From a virus, in the IMG/VR virus record IMGVR_UViG_3300009161_000083, positions 1-44,513 of that record: 44,513 nucleotides of DNA; one strand, given 5' to 3'. The first letter of the stretch is position 1; every line of letters starts with the position of its first letter. Below are positions 32,989 to 41,203 of the stretch, piece by piece. A program made the position numbers and the translations under genes. Under the pieces are notes generated by a model. That model was given only the letters and a program-made list of their open reading frames with translations. It was not told the origin of the DNA and made no database searches.

Positions 32989-33892
32989 ACTGTGGTTGGT
33001 AGACAAAGTTGCATTCGAAGTCTCCTACCTTAAAAACATGGAAGCCGTAGAACGCTGGAACAAAAACATGAGTTATGGTCTGCTGGTTCAAGCAGGCATA
33101 GAAGGATTCATTAAAACCAGAGAAATGCGAGGTGCTGCCAAACTTATCCACAACACGTTTGAGAAACAGTGCCGTGAGTATGATGACTATGAAGAAATTG
33201 CTTGGTGGACTGCACTGGCTCAACACAAAGTAACAACATGGGTGGATATGTACGGTGCTGACTTAGACAAATACGGGGTAACCAAGTCAGAGCAAAACCA
33301 CAAATTAAACCTCACACTGCCATCTGGCAGATCAATCATCCTTAACGGGTACTTGGATGGTGAGGGTGCCGACATAATCATGGAAAACAAATGTCGTGGA
33401 GAATGGAATGAAGAAGAACTGGCTAGAGAAATTGACCTCAACCTACAGATCAATTTTTACACACTTCTGTACTTTGGTACCTACGGCAAACTACCTACCA
33501 AAATTTGGTATCAACACATCCGTAGACCGGGTGGATTTGGATACAGTGGCCCAAGACAAAAATCAAAAGAGACTCGAACTGAGTACCGAAATAGATTGGT
33601 TGAACACATCAACCAAGAACGAGAGTACCACTTTTTTCGATATTGGATTAGGCCAAACACTGAACGACACGAAAGGTTCATGCAGGAATGTCTGTACCCT
33701 ATGCTCGAAGCGTTCTTAGATTGGTATGAGTACATGACTCACTATAACCGCAGAGAAGAAGTCAACAGAGTGCATTGGATTCAACCTTACGGACTTTACA
33801 ACCCATTCACAGAAGGAACACAAGAACGCTTTCGAAACTATCGTCTAACTGGGTCCACACTGGGACTCAGACCTAAAGTGGCTTACCGATAA
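32927..33892 (+). CDS. RecB/Cas4-type PD-(D/E)xK nuclease
   Basis: This 321-residue protein has the ordered motifs of RecB-family nucleases: an N-terminal helical region, GYLDGEGADIIMENKCRG (Asp, then Glu-x-Lys) and DLNLQINFYTLLYFG (Q-x3-Y). The C-terminal section is rich in charged and aromatic residues. It is next to a Sak4-like ATPase and an OB-like protein, a set typical of phage single-strand annealing/recombination modules, where it could supply exonuclease activity. Confidence 0.8.
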   Translation: MAQSSPVWSPQQNGLSLSGLELWLVDKVAFEVSYLKNMEAVERWNKNMSYGLLVQAGIEGFIKTREMRGAAKLIHNTFEKQCREYDDYEEIAWWTALAQHKVTTWVDMYGADLDKYGVTKSEQNHKLNLTLPSGRSIILNGYLDGEGADIIMENKCRGEWNEEELAREIDLNLQINFYTLLYFGTYGKLPTKIWYQHIRRPGGFGYSGPRQKSKETRTEYRNRLVEHINQEREYHFFRYWIRPNTERHERFMQECLYPMLEAFLDWYEYMTHYNRREEVNRVHWIQPYGLYNPFTEGTQERFRNYRLTGSTLGLRPKVAYR

Positions 33893-33894
33893 TA

Positions 33895-33908
33895 ATTACT
33901 CTCAGGAA
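33895..33908 (+). repeat. Near copy of the dispersed 13-mer motif
   Basis: ATTACTCTCAGGAA has one inserted G relative to the motif. It lies two bases after the nuclease stop and 2 bases before the ATG at 33911. The insertion turns CAGAA into the ribosome-site-like CAGGAA. Confidence 0.55.
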
Positions 33909-33910
33909 CC

Positions 33911-34819
33911 ATGATGACAACACCCCCCATTAAACGTCGCCCAACACCACCACAATCAACCACGAAAGCCATGCCCACATTAACAGCGTCCACTGGATCT
34001 TTTGATGATCTAATTGACACCAGAACATCACAAGGAAAATTCTTGATGATTTATGGTGAACCGGGAGAAGGAAAGACTTCACTGTCTGCACAATTCCCCA
34101 ACCCGTTGTTTATCACCACCAGTGGGGAGCAAGGCATCTTTCTCCTGAAACAACGTAAAGTGGTGGACACCACAATCCCCATCATAGTGTTGGATGAATT
34201 ATTCCCGCACGATCAAATCCCGGATGGAACTGGTCACCCCGGATGGATCAAATGTCTGGAGACGCTTACCAGATTCCGTGATAACTCCCACGGACTCAAG
34301 ACACTGGTAGTTGATTCCACCAGTGGGCTACAGGATCTATGTTTCCAACACTGTGCATCAGTGCAGTATAGCGGAGATATGGACGGTGATCAGTTTAACG
34401 GCTTTAGCAGAGGGTACACCAAAGCTGCTGAGTCTTATTGGTCCAGTGAGTTTCTCCCATTGTGTCTGGCCATTGTGGCCAAAGGGTTAAATGTAGTGTT
34501 GGTGGCACACAGCACTTATCGTCAGGTTGAAAATCCCAGTGGGCCAGATTACAACCGTTTCCAACCGGCCTTGGGTAAACAGATTTGGGACTTTACTAAA
34601 AAGGATTTACACGGGCTTTTCTATCTTGGTCGGGAAGTGATGGTATCTGTTGATGCCAAAACTAAAAAGAAGAACACAGTGGGTGATCGTAGATTCATCG
34701 GCGTTTCACCCAGCACGTATTACGTCGCCAAGACATGGTGTACTCCCAACGATGAAATGGAAGTTGGCAACTCTGCTGCTGAAACGTGGAAGAATCTGCG
34801 TGTTGCGTTAGGAATGTAA
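33911..34819 (+). CDS. Sak4-like RecA-fold ATPase
   Basis: This 302-residue protein has Walker A in FLMIYGEPGEGKTSLSAQF and Walker B in LKTLVVDSTSGLQDL. The rest follows phage Sak4/AAA_24-type ATPases: LNVVLVAHSTYRQVENP and a basic C-terminal half. Such proteins stimulate strand annealing together with an SSB-like partner, which here is likely the next gene. The spacing to that gene is 26 bases with a motif-like leader. Confidence 0.8.
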   Translation: MMTTPPIKRRPTPPQSTTKAMPTLTASTGSFDDLIDTRTSQGKFLMIYGEPGEGKTSLSAQFPNPLFITTSGEQGIFLLKQRKVVDTTIPIIVLDELFPHDQIPDGTGHPGWIKCLETLTRFRDNSHGLKTLVVDSTSGLQDLCFQHCASVQYSGDMDGDQFNGFSRGYTKAAESYWSSEFLPLCLAIVAKGLNVVLVAHSTYRQVENPSGPDYNRFQPALGKQIWDFTKKDLHGLFYLGREVMVSVDAKTKKKNTVGDRRFIGVSPSTYYVAKTWCTPNDEMEVGNSAAETWKNLRVALGM

Positions 34820-34845
34820 TTACCCCCTTTTGAAAGAATAATGAT

Positions 34846-35655
34846 ATGGCTGAACCTGTAAATTCAATTGCTGCCTTGATGAAGTCCAATGCACGGTTGA
34901 AAAAGAATACTGAAGTAGCAAAGAAAGTAGTCGCCCGTAAAGACTACTCTGGCCCTGAAGGTGATGTGGTATGTCATTTCACTAACAAAGCTGTAGTGAC
35001 AATTGACAGCGTTCCTGCTGTTATTCTGGAGTTCCGTGTCGATGGTTCTATCAGTGGTCAAGGTGACTACAATGGTGAACGCATCAGCCTATTCCACAAG
35101 TTCCAAGATGATCAATGGAATACTGTAGAATCTGTGCAAGCACGATTGTTTGAAGACCTACAATTGATGGGCATCGACACAGTCAATGTTGATTTGGAAG
35201 GGGTCGATAAACTACTGGAGGCATTACGTAAGAATGGTTCCCAGTTCACCCTACGTGTGGTCAAGAAGAAGGGTAAAGGTGCCAACTCAGGGAAGACGTA
35301 CACCAATTATCGTCTTGCTGGAATCATTAAGTCCACCAACAATGACTACAGTGATGCACAAGGTGACGCAACCAATGATGAGTTGGTTGATCAATTGGAA
35401 GCCGATGAGTCCGACGAATGGGATGACGAACTGGCTGAAGTACCCGACACGCCAGATGACGAGTCCAGTGAGGAATGGAAGCCCAGCGATTGGCTTCAAT
35501 GTGAAGTCCAGTACAAGCCACCGAAATCCCTTAAAGCGTTGGTGTTCACCGTAGTGATTGCCGACGATACAAAGATGTGTGTTGTACTTGAACGCAATGG
35601 GAAAAAGACAGGTCAAATTGCATACGCTGATTTGATTCTGCCTGATCCTGAGTAA
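34846..35655 (+). CDS. SSB-like/DUF669-type accessory protein
   Basis: This 269-residue protein has a beta-rich middle (PAVILEFRVDGSISGQGDYN, KFQDDQWNTVESVQARLFED, TLRVVKKKGKGANSGKTYTN) reminiscent of the OB-type single-strand-binding accessory proteins found next to Sak4-like ATPases. The C-terminal 80 residues begin with an acidic linker (LEADESDEWDDELAEVPDTP), as in SSB tails, but end in an extra basic/beta section (WLQCEVQYKPPKSLK). Role inferred from context. It is followed by a clear terminator. Confidence 0.55.
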   Translation: MAEPVNSIAALMKSNARLKKNTEVAKKVVARKDYSGPEGDVVCHFTNKAVVTIDSVPAVILEFRVDGSISGQGDYNGERISLFHKFQDDQWNTVESVQARLFEDLQLMGIDTVNVDLEGVDKLLEALRKNGSQFTLRVVKKKGKGANSGKTYTNYRLAGIIKSTNNDYSDAQGDATNDELVDQLEADESDEWDDELAEVPDTPDDESSEEWKPSDWLQCEVQYKPPKSLKALVFTVVIADDTKMCVVLERNGKKTGQIAYADLILPDPE

Positions 35656-35673
35656 CCCCCATAACCCCCCAAC

Positions 35674-35720
35674 AAGAACCTGTTGTTTTATCCCCCGGTA
35701 GAGCAGCAGGTTCTTTTTTT
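35674..35720 (+). terminator. Intrinsic terminator before polA
   Basis: AAGAACCTGTTG (35674-35685) pairs with CAGCAGGTTCTT (35704-35715) with one wobble, followed by a run of T to 35720. It ends the recombination transcript; the polymerase ATG follows 12 bases later at 35732. Confidence 0.75.
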
Positions 35721-35731
35721 GGATTACCCCC

Positions 35732-37702
35732 ATGCTGGCAGTAGACACAGAAACAACCGGACTTTACCTACAGAGTGGTTGCACAACTTTCGCGATTGGG
35801 ACGTATGATGGATCAGAGTTCAGTAATTACGTTATGCCCATCCATATTACTTCCAGAACTCGTACACAGCAATTCCACAGTAGCATCCGCGATGTATTGG
35901 ATTCACACGATCTATTGGTAATGCACAACAGCCACTTTGACATGAAGGCATTGTGTGAAGCTGGTCTGTATGATTGGGATGAACCAGCACAACCTGCATT
36001 CTGGGACAAAATTATCAACACAGGTATCTTGGGGCACCTAAATTGCTCCACAGATAGACTGGCATTGGACGAACTCACCAAGAAGTATCTGGATCGTGGA
36101 TACCCAGAAGACGACAACCTCATTGTAACAGTGAACAAGTGCCGTGCATTGGTACGTAAACGCATTGAATGGGTTACCGCAGAATCCAAGCATTGTGACC
36201 ATCCAGCCATCATATCATCCATGGGAACCACCCAATGGAACCGGATGGACTTCTGGTTGCCTGCTGCCGTGCTGGCCCACATCCCACAATCTGAGCGTCC
36301 CGGACTACCCAACAGTGTGTTGGAATCCGTCATGCTGGATTATCTGGAAGCCGACGTAATCAACACGTATGAACTGGCCCAGCACTTCTTTCACGAACTA
36401 CTCCAGCGTCACGGAGACCGCACTACAGAACTGCTCAACATCAATAGACAAATTGAACACGTTGTATGGAAGATGGAGACCAAAGGCATTTGGGTGAACA
36501 CTCCTGAACTGACTGCCGCCATTGATGCCTGTCACACTCAGATAAAATTATTAAAGTGTAAAGTCAAAGAACTATCTGGATTCGAAGTAATCACGAATGC
36601 CGTACTTCGTGAACTATTATTTGAGAAATGGGATTTCACGCCCATCTCTTACACCAAAGCCACTCATGTTGCATCCGCCGATGCTGCCACCATGTTGCAC
36701 TGCCATAACATTGCCGAAGAAGGTTCTGTTGAACGGGAGTTTCTATGCTGTAACTTGTCCTTGAAGAAGTATGAGAAAAAACTGGCATCATTGATGGGCT
36801 ACTGTAGATCAAAAAGTATCACAGGGTATGTGCATCCTTCCATCAATATCGTAGGCACATCCACAGTCCGTGTATCAACTAAAAACCCAGCACTCCAAAC
36901 AGTTACCAAAGCAATCAACCCCTATGAAGATGACGCACCCGACATTACAGCATGGTTGGAAGCGTCACCTTCTATGCGGTCAGTCTTTGGGCCACCTACT
37001 GGTAAGTGGTGGTTGACTGCCGATTACTCCCAGCTTCAACTAAGGATATTTGCCTACGTCACCGATGAGCAAGAAATGATGGAAGCCTTCAAAGCCGGTT
37101 GGGATGCCCACGACTTTGTAGCACGTAAGATATTTAACATTGCCCCCAATGATAAGCCAGATAAAGGGCAAAGACGCATCGCCAAGAATGTCAACTTTGG
37201 ATTCATCTTCGGGGCTTCACCCAAGAAGATCGAACAGACCGCTGGCATACCGGGACTGTGGGGGACTGTCACATCATTGTTCCCCCATGCTCACGCATTT
37301 ATTGAGGAGACCAAACTACTCATAAAGCAACAAGGCTTTGTAACAACATTGGGTGACTATCCATTGGAACTCAGAGACAAACTCAATAAGTGGTCAGGCC
37401 AATATGATAAAGCAGCCCATGCTGGGGTCAACTACATTGTACAGGGTGCTGAAGGTGTCATAGTCAAGCGTGCCATGCGTCTCTGTGATGACTACTTATC
37501 CTCAGAATACCCCGAAGGGAGAGTGGCTCTACAAGTACACGATGAACTTAACTTTGAAGTACCTGCCAAGTGCCCCAAGAAGCATGTACGAGCGTTGAAA
37601 CAGTGTATGGAAGACGCAGCAACTCAGTACGGTATTTACGCACCAGTAGAGATTGGGCTAATCACTCACCGTTGGGATCAAGAAGTAAAGATAAAACTAT
37701 GA
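35732..37702 (+). CDS. polA: DNA polymerase, family A, with 3'-5' exonuclease
   Basis: This 656-residue enzyme has a complete proofreading domain: AVDTETTGL, HNSHFDMKAL and YLEADVINTYEL (Y-x3-D). The polymerase motifs are motif A DYSQLQLRIFAYV near residue 430, motif B RRIAKNVNFGFIFGAS near 480 and motif C LQVHDELNFEVP near 600. There is no 5'-nuclease domain, as in most phage versions. Two residues differ from E. coli Pol I: the motif A Glu (Glu710) is Gln and the motif B Tyr (Tyr766) is Phe. Both residues contribute to sugar selection in Pol I. An internal 13-mer copy lies at 35846-35858. No Shine-Dalgarno site is evident before the ATG. Confidence 0.92.
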   Translation: MLAVDTETTGLYLQSGCTTFAIGTYDGSEFSNYVMPIHITSRTRTQQFHSSIRDVLDSHDLLVMHNSHFDMKALCEAGLYDWDEPAQPAFWDKIINTGILGHLNCSTDRLALDELTKKYLDRGYPEDDNLIVTVNKCRALVRKRIEWVTAESKHCDHPAIISSMGTTQWNRMDFWLPAAVLAHIPQSERPGLPNSVLESVMLDYLEADVINTYELAQHFFHELLQRHGDRTTELLNINRQIEHVVWKMETKGIWVNTPELTAAIDACHTQIKLLKCKVKELSGFEVITNAVLRELLFEKWDFTPISYTKATHVASADAATMLHCHNIAEEGSVEREFLCCNLSLKKYEKKLASLMGYCRSKSITGYVHPSINIVGTSTVRVSTKNPALQTVTKAINPYEDDAPDITAWLEASPSMRSVFGPPTGKWWLTADYSQLQLRIFAYVTDEQEMMEAFKAGWDAHDFVARKIFNIAPNDKPDKGQRRIAKNVNFGFIFGASPKKIEQTAGIPGLWGTVTSLFPHAHAFIEETKLLIKQQGFVTTLGDYPLELRDKLNKWSGQYDKAAHAGVNYIVQGAEGVIVKRAMRLCDDYLSSEYPEGRVALQVHDELNFEVPAKCPKKHVRALKQCMEDAATQYGIYAPVEIGLITHRWDQEVKIKL

Positions 37703-37962
37703 GCAAACAACAAATAAGCAAACACCGACCTCAATTGGTTATAGACCAGTCTGAACCAGAACTCAGATTAGTCCCACCCATGATTGATATGCTGCCTGTA
37801 AACCATGAGACAGTAATCCTTACCAAAGAAGATTGGGTGGAACTTATATCCATCATGGGTGGTGTTGTATGGATCTGCAACAACAATGATCTAACTCGTC
37901 GTATCAATGCTCTCGAAGACAAAGTCCTCAAACAATTTAGGGATACCAATGCGACTCTTTGA
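37699..37962 (+). CDS. Small hypothetical protein
   Basis: This 87-residue protein overlaps the polymerase stop as ATGA and overlaps the primase gene by 14 bases, so it is co-translated with replication proteins. Its sequence (SKQQISKHRPQLVIDQSEPE, then LTKEDWVELISIMGGVVWIC and a helical tail) is not one I recognise. A longer frame from 37570 lies inside polA and is unlikely to be used. Confidence 0.6.
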   Translation: MSKQQISKHRPQLVIDQSEPELRLVPPMIDMLPVNHETVILTKEDWVELISIMGGVVWICNNNDLTRRINALEDKVLKQFRDTNATL

Positions 37963-38716
37963 TTTCTGTTCCATCCCATATAATGAAACAGATACGGATT
38001 ACACCACCACCTGTATGTGGTGTGCCACGCAAGACAAGCTATCTGTCAGCAAAGAAGAAGGTCATGTATTTCAGTGTTGGTACTGCAAGGAGACTGGCAA
38101 CGCCATTAGCCTCATGCGTAAATTTTATGAAACACTACCACCCCTAACCATGCGAGCAGCTAAAGATTTCTGTGTCATTAAGAAGGGTGTACTGCCTCAA
38201 ACTCTTAGATCAGAAGGAGTAAAATATGATGGGTTGGACTACTGGTTCCCGATCCGTAACCCACGTAAAGACATTATTGCATTACACAAATACAACACTA
38301 CCACCAACATCACCTACTCAAGCCCTAAACCATGGAACTGTTCTATCTTGGGACTTGGATCACTCACAGGGAATAAAGAAATTTGGGTGGCAGAAGGCCA
38401 TGCCGACTATCTTGTTCTCAGAGCCGTATTGGATAAAAGTCCTAATCCACCAGACCTTCTAGGAACCGCAGGATCAGCCTTCTCCAGCAACTACTTGTAC
38501 CTGCTGGACAATAAAGAGGTTGTACTGTTATTTGACAACGATGAAGCCGGTGATCATGGTGTGCAATCCATATCAAAGCGAATCAAATCAGGTGGCCACA
38601 GCATCATCAATCTTCACTGTATAGATTGGAGTAAGATTACTGTCCCCAATCATGCCCATCTGCCATCAGGATTTGATATCAGAGACCTTAACAATAGTCT
38701 GTCAGGAACCCCCTAA
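37949..38716 (+). CDS. DNA primase (zinc finger plus Toprim)
   Basis: This 255-residue protein would make replication primers. The N-terminus has a zinc ribbon, CMWCATQDKL with CWYCKE. The Toprim domain follows: EIWVAEGHADYLVLRAVL holds the catalytic Glu and EVVLLFDNDEAGDHG the DxD motif. It lacks the helicase half seen in T7 gp4; the next gene supplies an ATPase. The ATG at 37949 is chosen over 37907 because it fits the usual start of the zinc section. TAATG overlap couples it to the next gene. Confidence 0.8.
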   Translation: MRLFDFCSIPYNETDTDYTTTCMWCATQDKLSVSKEEGHVFQCWYCKETGNAISLMRKFYETLPPLTMRAAKDFCVIKKGVLPQTLRSEGVKYDGLDYWFPIRNPRKDIIALHKYNTTTNITYSSPKPWNCSILGLGSLTGNKEIWVAEGHADYLVLRAVLDKSPNPPDLLGTAGSAFSSNYLYLLDNKEVVLLFDNDEAGDHGVQSISKRIKSGGHSIINLHCIDWSKITVPNHAHLPSGFDIRDLNNSLSGTP

Positions 38717-40119
38717 TGTCATTGGTTGATGTTATTCGTTCATCCCTGCGTCAAATACATATGGATGAAGTTGTTCTCCTCCAACCCCAACACTGTACTT
38801 CCTTCCAGAAACTATGCGATGTTTATACCCAAGGAATGACGGTCACCAAATCCATGTTGGATTGCATGGCCATCGGTATTGCCACTCATATTGCTGTTGC
38901 ACTCGAAGGTGATCCATTGTGGATGTACCTAGTGGGCAGCCCATCTTCAGGAAAGAGCACCCTCTGTGAATTACTCTCAAGCGATGAACTGCATAGCAGG
39001 CCCATTAGCAAATTTACTGGACTCGTTTCTGGTTCAAGACAGGGATCTCATCTTATCCCTATGCTCCAAGGAAGATGTGTCGTGGTCAAGGACGGCACAT
39101 TATTACTCGAATCCAATCCACAACAGTTGGCAAATGTTTACGGAGAACTTCGTGATATCTTCGACGGGTCTCTGGAGGCTCACTATCGAAACGGCGTATC
39201 CGCTTCTTTCTCCAACATATCTTTCGGAATGATTATTGGAATCACAGAGCGGATATATTCCCTAAACATGGCAGCATTGGGTGAACGGTTTTTACATTGT
39301 CGTCTGGAAACAGATCGGGCCATGGAAACCCAACGCAATAGTGCCGCCATTACTTCCATCTTTGAATCATCCTCACGTACATCACTTGAAGGCAATGAAA
39401 ATGGTGACTCCCGAGGTTTCCCCCAACAACGTGCCCACACAGCAGGATTTCTTAGTTACCTTCACGGTAGACTCCGATCCGAAGATATCCTCCGGCCCAA
39501 GTATACACAGTACGATCTCGAACTTATTCAGGCTCTTGGAGACACAATTGCGTGTTCAAGGGCACAGGCTCCACGGACTAAGGATTCAGCCAGTGAACTA
39601 CTCTACGATGCTCGCCCGGAAGCATCCACCAGAGTAGTCAAACAACTGGGAAGACTGGCTCTATGCCTGTGTTACGTCTTTGGTGAAGATCACATCACTG
39701 ACACAATTAGAAAGTTGGTGACCAAAGTGGCACTTGACACCTCATTTAGTCGTCAACATAATATCATTCGCACCATAGCCTTGGCACAAGACGGATTGAA
39801 TAGGCAATCCATAGCCATGTTAACCAGCATTCCATTGGAGACGATGAGCAGGCGTATTGACGACCTTGTCAGTTTGGCCATCTTGGTTCCCAATGACACC
39901 ATCAACCGTCCCAATCGTGGGCGTGCCGTCCCCACTCTCCATTGTGCAAAATGGATACAAACAGCATTCAGATTGGTAGAGGAACAAATCAATGTCCCCC
40001 ACATACCCAACAGTAAAGATTCCGAACCCAGACCGCAGAGTTCCACTCCAAGACAAAGCCCCACTCCACAAAAGAATAGGCCGAACACCAAGAAGATTTC
40101 ACATCCTTCGCAGAGATAA
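38716..40119 (+). CDS. Replication-associated P-loop ATPase (helicase-like)
   Basis: This 467-residue protein has Walker A in MYLVGSPSSGKSTLCELL (residues about 72-90). The following core includes GRCVVVKDGTLLLES, near the Walker B position, and an ALGERFLHCRLETDR arginine-finger-like section. The C-terminal region has a winged-helix-like section (LNRQSIAMLTSIPLETMSRR) and a Pro/Ser-rich tail that overlaps the HNH gene. Placement after the primase suggests a replicative helicase or loader; no exact family is claimed. A ribosome site AGGA precedes the start. Confidence 0.65.
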   Translation: MSLVDVIRSSLRQIHMDEVVLLQPQHCTSFQKLCDVYTQGMTVTKSMLDCMAIGIATHIAVALEGDPLWMYLVGSPSSGKSTLCELLSSDELHSRPISKFTGLVSGSRQGSHLIPMLQGRCVVVKDGTLLLESNPQQLANVYGELRDIFDGSLEAHYRNGVSASFSNISFGMIIGITERIYSLNMAALGERFLHCRLETDRAMETQRNSAAITSIFESSSRTSLEGNENGDSRGFPQQRAHTAGFLSYLHGRLRSEDILRPKYTQYDLELIQALGDTIACSRAQAPRTKDSASELLYDARPEASTRVVKQLGRLALCLCYVFGEDHITDTIRKLVTKVALDTSFSRQHNIIRTIALAQDGLNRQSIAMLTSIPLETMSRRIDDLVSLAILVPNDTINRPNRGRAVPTLHCAKWIQTAFRLVEEQINVPHIPNSKDSEPRPQSSTPRQSPTPQKNRPNTKKISHPSQR

Positions 40120-40291
40120 TTTCACCTGCAACAAATGCGATGAACCTTACCCAGAGAGCCAACTGGAAGTAGACCACATCATCCCATTGGTGGACTTTGG
40201 CACTGACAACGAAAGCAACCTGCAAACTCTCTGCATCGCTTGCCATAAATTAAAAACTGATCTGGAACGTCTGGATCGGCGTGTTAAGTAG
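39992..40291 (+). CDS. HNH endonuclease
   Basis: This 99-residue protein ends in a classic HNH module: CNKCDEPYPES, LEVDHIIPLVDFGTDNESNL and CIACHKLKT, that is two CxxC knuckles around D-H and N. The ATG at 39992 has an AGAGGAAC ribosome site, yet lies 128 bases inside the preceding gene's low-complexity tail. Small HNH proteins like this are packaging partners in some phages or free-standing homing nucleases; here the location in the replication block does not decide. Confidence 0.8.
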   Translation: MSPTYPTVKIPNPDRRVPLQDKAPLHKRIGRTPRRFHILRRDNFTCNKCDEPYPESQLEVDHIIPLVDFGTDNESNLQTLCIACHKLKTDLERLDRRVK

Positions 40292-40303
40292 TTACTCTCA
40301 GAA
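40291..40303 (+). repeat. Near copy of the dispersed 13-mer motif, extended form
   Basis: GTTACTCTCAGAA overlaps the HNH gene's TAG by one base and continues as ACTTCAAGGAAACG, so it carries the AAGGA ribosome site of the holin-like gene at 40321. Confidence 0.6.
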
Positions 40304-40320
40304 ACTTCAAGGAAACGATT

Positions 40321-40488
40321 ATGAGTCAAGATCAAGCCATGGGAATTCTTCGTCACATTTTGACCATTGGATCAGGCGTGGCCATCAGCAAAGGATGGAT
40401 AGACGAAGAAACTTCTCTCCAAGTAATCGGTGGTATAGTTGCCATTGTAGGTATCTGGTGGTCAGTCAAATCCAAGCAATCCAAGTAG
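40321..40488 (+). CDS. Small holin-like membrane protein (Pam3 gp28-like)
   Basis: This 55-residue protein has the sequence pattern of small phage holins of the Pam3-gp28 type: MGILRHILTIGSGVAISKG, WIDEETSLQVIGG and IVAIVGIWWSV, with a basic tail KSKQSK. That gives two hydrophobic stretches. An AAGGAAA ribosome site lies upstream. It opens the lysis-like block, before a membrane protein and a papain-like peptidase. Confidence 0.75.
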   Translation: MSQDQAMGILRHILTIGSGVAISKGWIDEETSLQVIGGIVAIVGIWWSVKSKQSK

Positions 40489-40521
40489 TCCATCTCAACT
40501 CCTTCTACAGAAAGTACCCTC

Positions 40522-40863
40522 ATGCCGGAATTTGAAATAACCAACACCACGAAACTTATAGCCACTGCCATCGCCATCATCACCGCCTACATGTCATCCA
40601 GTGATTGGCTGAAAAACTTTCTCAAACGCCTAAACCCCATTGGACCAGCAATGTCTTCTGATAACACACCAGACATTGATGTAGCCGTCCGTGTATTATT
40701 CAATGACTCAAAATCCCGTAAATGCCGCCGATCTGTCCAACTCCTAAATGAATGGGCAGCACTTCGAAACATGACCGACATGACTCCACCTGTGCCCCCA
40801 CCCATGGTCAACCCCGTAGCCAACTTTGTACGGCAGATAACTCCCGTTGAGGTGCCTCAATGA
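40522..40863 (+). CDS. Small membrane-anchored protein of unknown function
   Basis: This 113-residue protein has one N-terminal hydrophobic segment (KLIATAIAIITAYMS) and a soluble, mostly helical remainder ending in Pro-rich TPPVPPPMVNPV. Location between the holin-like and exported proteins suggests a lysis-associated role, for example as a regulator or spanin-like part. There is no lipobox. The stop overlaps the next ATG (ATGA). Not recognised. Confidence 0.55.
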   Translation: MPEFEITNTTKLIATAIAIITAYMSSSDWLKNFLKRLNPIGPAMSSDNTPDIDVAVRVLFNDSKSRKCRRSVQLLNEWAALRNMTDMTPPVPPPMVNPVANFVRQITPVEVPQ

Positions 40864-41195
40864 AATACGTACTGCTAATTATTGCCGTAGGGATTATGCT
40901 GGTGCCTGTCAGTACAGCACCCAAGCCCACACCAATACTCCCAGAAGTCACCAATGATGCACTGGATACATGCCACAATTCCTACCGCATACTTATGTCA
41001 GATGTATGGGCCGAATATGCCACTCAACGATCCAGCTTCAAAAGTGATGCTCAAGCCCTGACGTGGATCAACACTCACCAAACAGCAGCCTACAGTGCCG
41101 CATATGACCTCTTCATCCAACGTGCCATCAAAGAGTCCGCTCCCACTGGCAACCCTCAATCACTAGCCGACGATCTTAAAAATCACAAACTGTAG
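40860..41195 (+). CDS. Small exported protein of unknown function
   Basis: This 111-residue protein starts MKYVLLIIAVGIMLVPVSTA, a convincing signal peptide with cleavage expected after STA. The mature part is short, helical and contains one Cys. It is coupled by overlap to the gene upstream. It lies between a membrane protein and a peptidase. A 13-mer-like copy (AATACTCCCAGAA) is at 40934. Confidence 0.55.
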   Translation: MKYVLLIIAVGIMLVPVSTAPKPTPILPEVTNDALDTCHNSYRILMSDVWAEYATQRSSFKSDAQALTWINTHQTAAYSAAYDLFIQRAIKESAPTGNPQSLADDLKNHKL

Positions 41196-41203
41196 GAGAA
41201 GTC

